A model generated the notes under the pieces. The model saw only the letters and a list, made by a program, of their open reading frames with translations, was not told where the DNA came from and did not search any database. Positions 1 through 15,287 of a stretch of 64,000 bases of DNA are shown here, piece after piece (the stretch's first letter is position 1; each line of letters begins with the position of its first letter). The position numbers were made by a program, and so were the translations under genes. Origin of the DNA: Trichosphaerium sp. ATCC 40318 (taxonomy: Eukaryota; Discosea; Flabellinia; Trichosidae); NCBI GenBank assembly GCA_038496445.1, contig JALMLS010000354.1:62001-126000 (forward strand), read 5' to 3'.

Positions 1-2460
1 AACGGCACAACTTTTATCACATCACATACCTTTAACTTTGCTCATGCTGTGACTAACTTTTTGTTGAGCTAAGTGCAGAAAAACAAAAATTTGCGTTTGT
101 GAAAGCTGCTGACCATCAAAGTTATGCGATTAGCTCTGATGCCTGTGGTATGAGTGTAGCTGCCAAATTGACTAGAAACACAGCTAAGCGTGCAACATGG
201 GCCAGTCAGATTAAAATCGACGCGTTTACACGAAAGGTTAGGCTTATATTGTACCCTACGCTTACAATTACGCTGTAGATAGAACGAAATTTAAAAATTA
301 AGCACATTGATGAATGGTACTCAAGAACAGCTCAAGACATTATCCAACACGGCGGAAAGACACTTTTAGAGTGCGTTAACGCACATTATAACTGAAATGT
401 TTACCAAATACAGCAAAAAAAATGGTTCTCTGCAACAATGCTTAGAGGCTATGTACCCAACTGTCAAGTGGCAGCAATGGGATTTCCGTGCGTCTTATCC
501 TGTATACAAGCTTTGGTTTTAACATCAGTAGATAAGAAACATGGTTTTTGGAATGAACGGACAGCTAAATCCTTCATTAGACACGTGCGCAAAAAAAAGT
601 TAAAAATTGAGCTAACGTTAATTTGTTGCAAATCTAGCTCAAAAAAAAGCTTAAAATAAAGAAGTTATCTGATTGGTACAATTGCAGTGCTAGGGATATA
701 CGAGACCACGGCGGTGGCGGGTTACTGCGTCACATGTACGCGATGATGACAAGACTCGGCTGTTGACACACTCGCTCTTCACTAGGTACAATGGTTCTCC
801 AATGATGATGTTTCAGAAACTCTATCCTGGATATGATTGGGAACCATGGAAGTTCCGCGCAGCACCTAGAGAGTACTGGAAAAATGAAGATCATTCACGC
901 GTTTTTTTGATTCATGTACGATTTAAGTACAGTGATGCACTTCACTTCCTCACTTGTATCATAGGTAGAAGAGAAGCTAAACATTAAATCTATAGAAGAT
1001 TGGTATAGTATAACGTACAATGATGTTACTAAATACGGTGGAACAGGAATACTTGCGTAAGTAGTGCAACATGCAGTGTCCGTTTGTATTAACAATCAAG
1101 AAGGTATTTCAATTGTTGTGTCGCTGATTTTTTAGTGCACATGTATCCAGATATTAAATGGGATGCTACAAAATTTAGTGCGCATTGTTGTTGCTAGTAA
1201 AAGTGCTAACTTTAAGAAAGATATTGTTAAACGAAATTACTGGGAGAGTTTGGAAAACCAACGGGAAGAAATTATAAATGCACGTGTCAACATAAAGTAC
1301 TATTTGTTAACATTCGTTGCTTAGGTTGAGAAACGGTTGAATATTTCTAAGCTTGATGATTGGTACGATGTCAGATGGTCTTCTTTGAAAAATGGGCTAC
1401 TGAAGTACGCTTTTTTGTCAAATTGAAAAAAAAGAAAGTTAAAAAAAAAGTTAGCCATCATTCAGCATCGCGATATAATTTATTGAAAACACATTACCCT
1501 GATCATCCATGGGACATATCTAAATTCAGGAAACATACAGGTTAAGACTGGTCTTATCAATCATTAGCTAATGTTGTTGTTGTAGCTTTGAAACCTGTCA
1601 AGTACTGGACGAAAAGTGAAAATGTCAAACCCTTTTTGAAGAGTCTAGAAGGTGTGCTTGGTATCAAATCACCACAAGATTGGTACCGAGTGTCAATTCG
1701 ACAACTTACACAGCTTAATGGAGGAGGTCTTAAACGCCACTGGCCTGGTGTGTTGAGTATGCTTTACCCTCAACTAAAATGGTCAAACACTCCCACAACA
1801 TGTGATGATAAACGATCGGCACAGAGGTAAGTCACTTCAACTTAGTGGCCGAGAACTAAACCATACTAAGATGGCTTATTGAATGTTTACACACGCTGTT
1901 TGATGGTGCAGAGATAATAGAAGAATATAAATTGGGCCTAGTTTCAGACAGTGCAAGAGGAGATTTGGTTATAGATGCTTTTATTCCTTCCGTTAAACTT
2001 GCAATGGAGTACCAAGGAGAGCAACATTACATAGATAACATGCACGCTTATGGGTTTTCTCGACTTCAAACCTCTAGAGATACAGAAAAGGTGGCCAAAT
2101 GCGATATTCTAGGTAGCTAAGAATTGTATTTTATACTGTCATGATTGTTTATACCACATTAGGTATTACATTGGTACCTATACCGTATTGGTGGGTACAA
2201 GGCGATATCCACGCAGTGGCAGCAACTATTCTACACTACAGGTACGAACAACTTTCAAGTACCGTCTTGACATTAGTAAAAGGCCAGACATTACATTTTC
2301 AATACCAACAAGCGGACGTCCTCTTCTCGCACCACCAAATGAGGACATGCATATAGGTGCGTTTTGACATTAAATTTGCAGTGCTTTTGATCACTTTTTT
2401 TTAACTGTTTTAGGGCATACAATGGCTCCCATTAGCGAGTATGTATGCGAAAGACGGTAG
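1..2460 (+). CDS. WY/GG/YP module-repeat protein with C-terminal PD-(D/E)XK-like nuclease (5' end not in view)
   Basis: Function unknown. Five degenerate modules can be read at about 309-513, 661-870, 987-1180, 1336-1530 and 1657-1800. Each has a DWY motif, then a DI/GG/GLL block, then an NGS...LYP...W..W.F block, and most modules are split by an intron at the GLL position. The linkers carry a YW...N motif (REYW, RNYW, VKYW). After the fifth module come RWLIECLHTLF, then VIDAFIP, then AMEYQGEQHY and RDTEKVAKCDILG, and finally ITLVPIPYWW. This D...ExQ...K order resembles restriction-endonuclease-like folds of the VSR/DUF559 type. The last exons join 2141-2356 and 2414-2460 and end VCERR-stop. 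Similar modules are known to me only as uncharacterised eukaryotic proteins. Exon joins are inferred by eye, and the sequence before about 300 could not be read as coding with confidence. Confidence 0.62.
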
Positions 2461-2590
2461 CATATCAGTGTGTGTACAAAACGAGGTTGTAAATTAGATT
2501 TGATATTGTAACAGTACAGAAAAAAAGTAAAGTGATAATGTTGGCTTATTTGCTTAAGTTATGCACTTTTATTCAATAAAATTGTAAAGG

Positions 2591-3680
2591 ATGGCAAAGG
2601 CAGTGAGGCTTGAAAGTATTTGGATTGTACTACGCTCTTTGAGATTACTTTTGTACTTATTAGGTTAGTGGTTGGCAGAAAAGACTGTTCCTGATCATGT
2701 GGGGGTGCCAAAGGACCAGATAATTGATGAGCTGGCAGCTGATCCAATGATAAACAACAAGAACAACAAAAAATACAAAACTATTGCAAAGGTAATCAAA
2801 ACTAACGCGAGCATTCGAATTGCTAACTTGTAAAGAAACTTGTGACGAGAATGCTCCCATTCGTGCATAAAGACATAAAAACAGGCGACGATGTCTTCTA
2901 TCTACGCAAAATAGAGATAAAGCCGCGTACTCGAAAGCGTAAACGCTCTATTAAGGCATTACCTGAATTACCGGCTGATTTACGTAAACAATTACGCAAA
3001 GAAGTCGCTTTGGAGATTTTACAGCGCAGGACATCAAGTTTGGGCAGTCTTGTTTCAAACGATAAAATCCCTCTAAATAAGACCACCACAATAGCCAAAA
3101 ACACAACTACAAACACAGTAATGAAAGCCGTACGTAAAAACGACCAAAAAACCTCAGCTCCATTCTTTTTTTTCACACAGCTCATTAATCAACACAAAAA
3201 ACGATCAACTTCCATACACCTTTAGAATAATTTTACGGTTGTCTCCGACACATTTTAACAGTTTTCAGTTTTTACATTTCCTCGAATTTCTTTGGTATAC
3301 TTTTTTTTAAAACCTGTTTTAGAAAGCAATTAAGGCCTTACCTGCTGGTAAATCTCCACCTATCGTTATGGCGTCCGTATTGGAGCCGCTATCAATGAGT
3401 ATAAGTGATACACCACGACCAAAGAAACGACAACGTATTGGAAGTAAAACAAAGGTACCACACGTGCTTTTTTATTTTTGACTATCATTGGTTGTTCATT
3501 GCTAGCTTGCCTGCTACATGTTCATGTCTTTTCCGATTGGCACAATGACAAGTGTATGAAACTGATGAACAACTTTAGGAGTCCACAATTTTAGCACTAA
3601 TCGAGAGCATCGAGCATAGGCAAGAACAGATTGATAGTAACCTTTCAATGCTTCAAAGGCCACTATTTTCTGAGTTGTGA
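2591..3680 (+). CDS. orphan basic, probably nuclear protein, five exons
   Basis: I do not recognise the family. The ATG at 2591 opens MAKAVRLESIWI. The next exon starts WLAEKTVPDHVGVPKDQI and runs to about 2791. The main exon covers 2836-3127, and short exons follow at about 3323-3454 and 3580-3680, ending FSEL-stop. The protein would be about 230 residues. It has several basic clusters (RTRKRKR, RPKKRQR) that look like nuclear localisation signals, a predicted helical ELPADLRKQLRKEVALEIL stretch, and a C-terminal helix with HRQEQIDSNL. Donors are GTAATC, GTACGT and GTACCA. The N-terminal part could be a winged-helix-like DNA-binding domain, but that is only an impression. It lies 130 bp downstream of the module-nuclease gene in the same orientation. 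Confidence 0.5.
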
Positions 3681-4259
3681 CCACCCTTTTTGAAGGTTTT
3701 AATCGTAACCGTGTTGTAATACATTTGTACTTGTAGTTTGTTTTCATTTGTATTTTGGTAGTTGCACGAATGTTGTTTGAGGAAATTGCTAAGTGTGGCA
3801 TTGGCAAATCGTTAAGCATTGGCTGGTGTGCTTGTCACCATTGCAACTTGCTGTGACATATCGCTGTGATAAGAGTAAAGCGCCCTTTCTTTGAAAAACT
3901 AATATTCGTTCAGTTCTACTTACTTTGACTGTCAGTGCTTTTCCTCGGTACAGCATAAACGAATTGCAAAATTGGTTTTGCTCCTATAATTTTAGCGTCA
4001 TAGCTACATAGTCAAATTAGCAATTGAAGTGTAAATGGTTCTGAGGTAAGTACAAAACGTCTCAAAGATTGTCGTAATCCGTGTTTCAAACTGTCTCAAA
4101 AGCGATGCTGATTACAACGCACAGGTGCACTTAAATATCAAAATGTACCTATTGTTTTATGACAGCAAAACCACACGAGACATGACTTGGACTTTAAGTT
4201 TAAGCAAGAAGTAAAACAATAACCCAACTTGTACTGTATATTTGAAAAAACAAGTTGTT
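3681..4259. other. intergenic region, no gene seen
   Basis: This 580 bp gap lies between convergent genes. It has no reading frame with recognisable protein similarity and no tRNA-like boxes. A GTAAGT donor-like site follows an ATG at about 4035, but no sensible continuation was found. Confidence 0.5.
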
Positions 4260-5727
4260 TTAGTTCATGGTAATACTGCCTGTGTATGTATTACAATCAA
4301 ACTGTACTGTAGCTTTCGTCCATTTACGAACAAATACACCACTGCCACTTGATGTCTCATGACAAACCTCCGTTGGTGTTCCATAATCAACCTTCAATTC
4401 ATCAGGAAACAAGTACGGTTTGCCTTTAGCGCCTGGTGGATCTGAACCTGTAGAACAACCGCTCCATTCATATCCAAGCCATGCGTAAGGTCCTCTAACA
4501 AGTAGAAATCCTGCCAAGTCTTCATTGAACTGAGGAAGAGGAGAAACAGCTTTATCTGTTGTTGTGTACTGAAACAAAAAGTCAGCGTTTCTTATAAGGT
4601 CTGAAGTTGTTTTACCGTATAGTATAGTGCATTGGTGTATGCTAGAGAGTCTTTGTTACATTCAGCTCTGAATGTCAAGGCGCATTTTTCTTTGGTAGGC
4701 GTTGCAAAATCAGTGAATTGTTGCCAACTCCATCCTCCTTTACTGGCAATAGCGGCGTGTACTTTGGCAATATTTGCTTTCCAATGTGTGTAAATTGCTG
4801 TAGTGTCGTTCTGTGTGAGACCCATATCTACGGTGCAATAGTAGTCTTCTTCAGTGGGCCCACCTACAAAGAGTCAGAAAGCGACACAAAAGAAAACGGA
4901 AAAACGGGGAATACCATATTTGGAGTGAGCGCAGTATTTTTCCTCCGTAACTTGCAATCTTTCTTTTTGTTTAGGGGCATCTGTCCAGCTATCATCAAGG
5001 TAAAAACCAGATATTTGAGGATTGCCAAGGCCTAAAAACGTTTTTGTTAACATACCACAAAGCTGGCAAACATTGCTTGCCTGTTTCGCCAAGAATCACG
5101 TGATCTACCAAATAATCCGTTAACGTCGTATTACGATGATCCCAAAGGTATTCACCGCATGGAACGCCTCCACAATCGCATGGATCAGTGCAAGAACCAT
5201 CTCCTTTAGGATGTTGAGGTGTTTGAACTTGATCGTGATAAAACTCTGTACAAAGTGGCGGATCGTAGTTTGTGTCGCATTGAGGCACGTGATAGTTGTT
5301 TTTACCAGAGAATTTTAAAAACCATCCAGCGTAAGAAGGGTCCGCTATTTTCGTGCGAACATTCGTGTACCAAGGAAGCGCTGTCGAGTGGTTAAAAAAC
5401 CCAAGGAAGCAAAGAAACAACTCAAGTACCTTTGACCAGGTTTCTGTACACGAAAACTTTTGTTTTAGGATTCACAGCCTTTACACGTTTCACTTGCTCT
5501 ACCAGTAGCTCTTCGCAGGTCATTGGTTTTGCGTTAGCCCATAGCTGCTTCGCATTACTCCAATCGAAATCAGCAATACCAAACTGAGCTGCAAACTCAG
5601 CGTCGAAGAAGCCGGAGTAATTACAAGGCATAAATATTGTTGACATTTGCATGTCATACGTTGGCGTCCAGTTTGGCGTTGTGCCGCAATAAACAAAAGC
5701 CAACAAGGCAATGAATATTGTTAGAGA
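4260..5727 (-). CDS. secreted TIM-barrel glycosidase-like protein
   Basis: The product looks like a secreted, cysteine-rich carbohydrate-active protein of the uncharacterised glycosyl-hydrolase-like (TIM-barrel) group. I cannot assign a numbered family. Seen in order on the minus strand: a hydrophobic signal core (LTIFIALLAFVYC) and NW..TYDMQMSTIFMPCN. Then come a VKAVNPKTKVFVYRNLV strand, ALPWYTNVRTKIADPSYAGWF, a Cys-rich loop around 5190-5290, and the SGFYLDDSW strand whose paired Asp residues could be catalytic. The end is LLVRGPYAWLGYEWSGC and KATVQFDCNTYTG, with the stop at 4260. At least four introns are needed. No in-frame ATG precedes the signal core. An ATG at 5751 opens a frame that would join only after a one-base shift, so the start is either in an upstream exon or disturbed. 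The join near 5040-5060 is also uncertain. Confidence 0.62.
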
Positions 5728-5848
5728 CGTGGTGTGTCATATATTGGCTTGGGTACTCTGTGATTATTTCAATGTGCACTAAGGCACTGAGAAAACTACC
5801 AACAAAATTCAAACTGTGTTTTTACAAATTATCGAACCATGGTTCTTG

Positions 5849-8800
5849 TCATTCTGCGTTACATATTTGCTTCATTATTGGATTTCCGCTTGATTTTGCC
5901 TTTGTGGCAAGTGTTCTAATATATGCGAGCATCTCTGTGTTTGACATTTCAAGCAACTCTTTACTTTTGAAATCATTAAAAATGTTGTCTATTTCCATGT
6001 CAGCTTGTTGTATTACATCATCATCTTCGTTTTCAGCTTTATCTAAATAATAGCAGTACATAAGAACATTGTATATACAAAAATACGTACCATCAAAGTT
6101 TTCAAGCTGTGCTGCTTTAATCTGAGCCAAGTTTATCACTGAATCTGGAAAGTTCGCTAACCGTGCCACGTGAATACCAAAACTTTTATCTGATGGTCCT
6201 TTCTTTAGCTCATATAGCAACGTCAATCTGTCGCCATGAATCTGAATACACAAAAATAGTCAGAACCTGGTAAAATCAAAATATAAAATATAAAAAAGTT
6301 GTTTTTTTGTTCACCTTCGCATCAACATGTAGGTTCTTAATAGTAGGCTGCTCGTTTTGTAGGTGGGTGAGTTCGTGAAAATGTGTTGCGAACAAACATA
6401 GCCCTTGAATTTTGGTGATGATAAATCTAGACGACAAGCAAGTTATTCACTTAAAAAAAATCACGTTTGTTTAAAAGGTGCAAGTACTCTGAAATAGCCC
6501 AAGCTAAGCCAAACCCGTCATATGTGGATGTGCCCCTACCAAGCTCGTCTATAATTATCAACGAATTTTCAGTAGCTGCGCCAATAAGTGTTGCTGTTTC
6601 AAGCATTTCAGCCTATTCAAGTAAGTAAATCGTACAACTTGTCTTGAGCCTACCATAAAAGTGGAAACGCCTAATCGAGATTAGAACTTGGCGTGCTTAA
6701 AAAAGTACATAAGCGCCACATACCTCGTAGTTGGCTATCTCCTGCGCCAACACGTGCGAGTATCTTATCACAAATCTTGATAGAAGCGGATTCACAAGGG
6801 ACAAAGCATCCAATCTGTGCCATAAGCACAATCAACCCCACCTGTCGGATATACGTCGATTTACCACCCATGTTTGGTCCTGTGATGATGAGGAACGATG
6901 ATTCTCCTTTGTGACACAAATCGATTAGAAAGGTCAGCTGTAGCCTGGCATTGTACCTTTCTTCATGTGAACATCGTTTGGCATGAACACAATATCGGGT
7001 AACGTTTCAACAAGAGGGTGACGTGAAGCAACCAGTTTTATTTCCTCGTCATTAAAAGTAGGTCGACAATACGCCGTGCCAGCATTTGAGAAAACAAAAG
7101 CCAGACTAAACCATGTTAAAGCACGTGATTACTCCTGCTCAACGAGTAATATAAGTACCTTGTAAACACATCCAGACGTGCCATCGTATTGTAGCAACTC
7201 TCTAAGACAGGTACATATGTCTCTGTAGTAATCATTATTATTAGCAACAGTTTGTTTATAAAGGATCAATCGTACTTGCAGTGGCCAAAACACCCTCTGC
7301 GATGTAACTGGAAACATGAGAATAAGATGTATCATTTGCTTCTAATTTACGGTTCAAAGAACTCAACTTTCCGTCTGTGAATCTCACAATACTGCGAGAG
7401 TAGTTTCCTGACAGTACTTTGTAATCCTTTTTACCGCTCAAGCACTTTGAATCCTAAAAACCAATTTAACAGACTGAAGTTTCTTGAAATGTTGCACCTT
7501 CTTAGATACTTGGAAGTGGTAACCAATAGCACTGTTGTGAATCTATGAGTAATTAGATTTCTATACAGGTGCAAGAAGTGGTTAAGTACCATTTTGAAGG
7601 ATTTGGCTGTCGACAGAGCGAACCCTACTTGGGACTCGCGTTCTTTCATTTTTTGCAATAAAGCATCTTTAACCGAAGCTAATTTTTCAAGTTGTTTATC
7701 AAAAGCTGGGAGTATTCTAATGTCCCTTTGTTCTAGTGAAGCCAAGTCGATAGCCTGCTCTACAAGCTCTTCGAATTTGCTTAAATCTGCACGTGCACTC
7801 TATATCAAGAAAATGAATAAAAACACATTAGGCTATCATACACATTAGTAAGTTACCTTTAGTGGTTTAATAAATGACTGCTTGACAATGGTCATGAATT
7901 TATCTTCTCCATCGTAACGTTCTAGTTCTTGTACTATCGAATCTATCTTTCTAGAGAACTGGTAGACTACCACAAGATCCTAACAGCAAAACATGAGACA
8001 AGGAACCTGCAAACACCCCAACCGTACATATAATTTGCCTTTATCTCTTTTCAGTCTGTTGACAATGCGTTCCAAGTCAGGCACACGACGTAACTGTTGT
8101 GTCCGTAACTCTGTAGTGAGTGCCATGTCTGTATAGAATAATTCTACAGTATCTAGCCTTTCTTCTATCGCTACTTTATTGACAAGAGGCTGCTTTATCC
8201 ACTGGGATAGCCTTCGAGAACCCATTGCTGTTCGACAAGCGTTTAATAGATAGAATAGATTGTTTTTAGAATTTCCTGTAACAACTTTTAGCAACAGGAG
8301 CAGGAATCGTCCTCTCACCTTGTTTGGGATCCATGAACAGATCAAGTGCAGTTGATGCAGCTGGATCCAATCTCATGTACTGAACGAGATCATACGTTTC
8401 AAGCGAGAAAGATCCTCTGTTTTCATCATCTGCTAGTAACTACGAAGGTATTTAGCGAAGCCTATCATGATAAGATGTACGTCTAGACCACTTATCAAGC
8501 ACGCCAACGCAGCCATTGCTGTAGGTTCTTTCAAGATATCTAAATAGCTTACGTCAATACTCACAAGCTTGTTGGAGGTGCTGTATACCTATTGCTTGGT
8601 ACTTGTTTCCTAATAAATTCGTCAAATCCTGCTCTGTGTTGTTGGTATTGAATTTATTATTTCCAACTGGTGCTGTAGTAACCTGACACCGCTCAAGGAT
8701 TTCCTATGTACTAAATAAACAACGTGGTGTATTTGTTTGTTGTCACATACGTAAAGCTTGCAAATATCTGGATCACTTTCTGTAGCTTCCTGTAGTAGAC

Positions 8801-9794
8801 ATTCCTTTGCTCCACATTGAAGAATGAGCGACTATTACGTTGTCAAGACAAGCACAAATAAGTCTCTGACTCACTTGTATATTGTGGAGCTGTTCGTTGT
8901 CTTCGAATTCGCATACATACATTTTTTGTAACACTTTGTCAGCAAAAGCAGCACCTATCACCTAAACAAGAAGTAACTACCCTAGCCTTTTTTATTTCAT
9001 ACACGTACACGTGCTCCTTGTTTGTGTGCAATCTTAACGGCCAACATGACATTAGCATCTGACATGGGCGTGTTGTGTGTAAAGATAATATCCTGAATGT
9101 CCGCAATGTTACCAGGTGACGCTTTGAAGCTGAGTAAGCGCACGTGATTAACATTCATATTACCTTTATAATTTAAACCCCACTTGTTATGATTAAGGGC
9201 GTATATCTCAAGCCTGAAGAGCCTGTCAAAGATGAGAAGCTTGGCTATTGTTGCAAACTGTGATCCTTCACTAGGAAAAAAAACCGTTAGAACAAATAAA
9301 TGATTTGCTCTGTACGGTACCTAATAGTGATATATTTCATCTCATCTCTATTTTGAAACTCCCTAGTACAGTTAGCGCGTTTAAATACTTTTTGGCGCAA
9401 CTTGAGGATTGAAGTCGTTTTAAAGAATGACTGAGCGATGTACTCAGCGTCTTCACCATGAACACAGTAGTAACCCTACGTTTAACAGTTTTTAAACAAA
9501 GTGCCAAAATCCAGGAAAAACTGTTTTAAATGCTATTCGTTGTTGTACCGATCTACTAAAGAATCTTATGAGGTTTTGGGGCTTCTATACGTGAAATAAA
9601 GTGAGAACACTACTACAGCTGTAATAACGCACCATTGGCAGTCTGTTAAAGAATTTAACGAATCTGGAGTCCTGTGCTATCTCTGTGGCCGCGTTACAAT
9701 TGGAAGAAACTTTAGACATACCTGTTTTCATCTTTTTAACCTGTACTTCGTCATCCTCTGTAGTTTCTAGCTTTCTCTTGCGCCAGTTATGCAT
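5849..9794 (-). CDS. MSH2: DNA mismatch repair ATPase MSH2
   Basis: MSH2 pairs with MSH6 or MSH3 to recognise mismatches and insertion-deletion loops in nuclear DNA. The ATG at 9794 opens [18 protein letters not shown] with basic KRK/KKMK clusters. The core clamp/lever exons include [19 protein letters not shown] and [11 protein letters not shown]-type sequence near 8150-8230. The ATPase domain carries the Walker [15 protein letters not shown] (about 6850-6890), the GVSTFM signature, the Walker [18 protein letters not shown] (about 6520-6570), and the C-terminal FATHFHEL-type region followed by [15 protein letters not shown]. The stop is at 5849. All these motifs are intact, so it should be functional. 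It is split into many short exons of which the largest reach about 250 bp. The start lies 175 bp from the divergent ATG9 start. Confidence 0.93.
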
Positions 9795-9968
9795 TATGGC
9801 TGTTTTATCAAAGTGTCAACAAAACTTTTATTCTGGGTAAACCAGTGATTGTATGTATACGTTGGAGGGATGTATTTAGTATTAAATTACACGTGAGAAT
9901 AGAGTGCTAAAGAAATAAACGACGTCGCTTAACGAAAATTCAGCAAAAACACAAATAGAAATGGATTG
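9795..9968. promoter_or_regulatory. shared MSH2/ATG9 divergent promoter region
   Basis: The only sequence separating the MSH2 start (minus) from the ATG9 start (plus) is 174 bp. It contains an upstream ATG at 9961 that stops after two codons (ATG GAT TGA), eight bases before the ATG9 start. Nothing else distinctive was seen. Confidence 0.5.
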
Positions 9969-12646
9969 ATGGAAAAGGACGCTTCAGAGCAGTCTCGCCT
10001 CATTCATGAGCCTAAGAGCCCAATTGATACAACATACAACACTCTTGAAGTCGATGATTCAATTACAACGCATCCAACGTTAGAAACAAGCCAAGACGTC
10101 AGCGTGTTTTTTGATGGCTCCGTGCCTAATATTGGCAAGTTTTTGGACAATGTAAGCTATTTTCTTTGGGGAATTGCTGATTGGCGCCAAAGGTGTATAG
10201 ATATTACTACAACAAAGGATTCTGGGTTTGCATATGCAGGAGAATACTAAACCTCGCGTACGTTAGCTATATGCATTTATTTATTAGACGCGCCGTACAC
10301 TAATTTAACGTAGCGGAATGCTGTTTGTTATGGCGTTATTTTTGTTTCTAGTGGGATGGGTAGATTACAGCGTATTACTAAAAGACAGAGACAAGCCGAT
10401 ACCATTTCACGACGTTATCGTAAAACCTAAATCGTACGCAAAAAACCAAGGAGTTAGAACATTTCCCTTGAAAACCAAAAATTTGATTCGGTTTCACAGA
10501 AATTTATTGGTTTACACACTTTGGCACAAATGTCGCTCCCTAACAATTTTTTTTCCGGAAATAGTGCTGCTACGTATACCTTTGTAGTCCTGTTTTGTAT
10601 AGTATTTATAGGGTTCTGGCTCCTTGAGTTGTGTAAGCTTCCATTTTACATTTTTCAAAAATGGACGATGAAAAAATTTTACAACGACGAACTGAAAATC
10701 ACAGAGGTACATCACTCTTCCCTTCTTATAATGATCAGAAACACCGATTACAAAATAATTACATGTAATGGCATTCATTTGAACTAAAAAAGAACTTAAA
10801 GGAGGAACTCCAAAGCATGTACTTCCAGGACGTCTGTAAAAAACTTTTGAATTGTAAAAAGATCTACAATTCCATCGACAAGGAAGATCTCACTGAGCTT
10901 GGTAAGTGCACACGTGTTTATGTAATATACGTGATAAAGAAGATGGTAAGCTTACGCGGTGTATAGATATAATCCAGATAATTATGCGTAAAGACAATTA
11001 CATGATTGCGTTGTTCAACAAGGACATTATCAACTTGAGGGTCCCTTTTACGCAAATTCGCTTCTTTACAAGCACGCTTGCATGGGCTCTAGATTACACT
11101 TTGTTTGCAGAACTGTTTAATGTCAACAAGCGGTGGATAAAGGACGACTTTAACAAAGAAGGCTTCAAGTGCGATAATGATGACTTGCAGTGTTTTACAT
11201 GATGTATCTGACATGATTATTTTAGAGATCGTCTAACAGCAAGAATCAAGAAACGATTCTATGTTTTTGGGCTTGGATGGTTTATCTTACTACCCTTCTT
11301 GATGACGTACTTGATCATATACTCCTTCTTTAGATACGCAGAGGTGAGAAAGTCACAAAGTGAGTTATAAACTAAACTGTTTTTGCTCAGGATATAAGGC
11401 ACCGTCCTTCCACGTTTTCTCTTAGAGATTGGTCTGTCCTCGCAAGGTGGAAGTTCAGAGATTGGAATGAGCTACCTCATCACTTTGATGCTAGGCTCAA
11501 TAGATCTTATGAGCACGCTCAAAAGTACTCCCAACAGTTCCGCAATACACTTGGTACAACAAAACCTGGTTTTCGCTTGTGCTAACTTTGTGACAAGGCA
11601 CAACATTTGCGAATTTTGCGTCCCTGGTTCTTGGATCTCTAGTAGCTGTAGTCATCCTCCTATCTGTAGTTGGTGGACAACAAGTGCTCATTGGTACTGA
11701 GATATCCGGTAAAAGCCTGTTGTGGTGGGCCGGTATAATCAGTACAGCTCTAGTAGTTGTAAAGGGAGCCCTCCCTAAGGCACATCCAATAAATGAACCG
11801 AACAAAGTGATGCAAGACCTTCAAGCTATCATTCATTACTTTCCGCTTGCATGGGTACGTTTTAATCCTTTTGTTGCCTTTTATACTTTCCCTGTTTGCA
11901 TTGACAAACCGTTGTACTTTATTCTAAAGCAAAGGCACTTTAGGTAGAAAAAGCACATACACCTGTAGTCAAGAATCAATTCTTTTCATTGTTTCAACAC
12001 AAGTTCTTGACGCTCTTGCTTGAGTTCGTAACCTGGCTCATCATTCCAATTCTCTTCTTTTGCAGTCTACCTGCTTGTTCAGGTACCCCTTTTGCAATCA
12101 AATACACCAAGTATTTGAATTAAAACTCATAGTTGGTTATAGAGCGTGTGGTAGACTTTATTGGCAAATTTTCGAGTTGGGATGACCCACTAGGACCTGT
12201 ATGTACCTTTGCTGGTTTCTCTGATAAGACGCTACAAGATCACGGCAGCAAGAAGGTATTATTTTCCTGGTCTTTATATTTACTAACTTTGTGAAAACAG
12301 CTGGGCGTTGTGGCTGGTACAAACATGGCTGGGAACCTATCAAATAATGGCAAGCTCGAAGCATCTGTGCTTAACTTCAAGTCACTATATCCATCTTGTC
12401 CAATGAGCAAACAAAGTGACGACTTTTATCATAAAATGGAAGGGTCAATGGTGCGTACATTTGAAAGTGTTTATTTTTGTATTGACCACTTGTGCCTAGT
12501 TTGGAAGTACCCAACGCAATACTAATATTGCCCCACCTCCTCAGGGATTACCATTGCGTGTTTCCTCTGACAGCATGGATTTATTGAGTCATACTATCTT
12601 TGAACGACAGGAGGCTACAATACATCCACACAGCAAAAAAGTGTAA
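9969..12646 (+). CDS. ATG9: autophagy lipid scramblase ATG9
   Basis: ATG9 is the multispanning membrane protein of Golgi/endosome-derived vesicles that seeds autophagosomes and scrambles lipids. The ATG at 9969 starts an acidic N-tail (MEKDASEQSRLIHEPKSP). Exon 1 ends KFLDN, and a 41 bp intron leads to VYRYYYNKGFWVCICRRI. Next come the membrane segment FVMALFLFLVGWVDYSVLL, HYRIRKED-type positions around 10900-11020 (MRKDNYMIALFNKDI), and FFTSTLAWALDYTLF. Then follow RIKKRFYVFGLGWFILLPF, RDWNELPHHFDARL, further membrane spans at 11600-11760, KAHPINEPNKVM and the C-terminal FSDKTLQDHGSKK. The end is NFKSLYPSCP, then ATIHPHSKKV-stop at 12646. The order and content match the family along its length, with about ten introns. 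An AATAAA lies at 12668, beyond the stop. Confidence 0.93.
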
Positions 12647-12667
12647 TTATTGACAATACAAAACGAA

Positions 12668-12673
12668 AATAAA
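12668..12673 (+). terminator. AATAAA polyadenylation signal of ATG9
   Basis: The hexamer lies 22 bp after the ATG9 stop and 13 bp before the stop of the convergent Hsp70 gene. Transcription termination of the two genes must overlap. Confidence 0.5.
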
Positions 12674-12685
12674 ATATTTTTATTT

Positions 12686-15267
<2,582 letters not shown>

Positions 15268-15287
15268 AGCTACTACTAGTTCTAACG

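Noticed and set aside
4020-4230. ATG followed by a GTAAGT donor and a possible short exon
   Set aside because: None of the joins gives an open frame longer than a few codons in a consistent phase.
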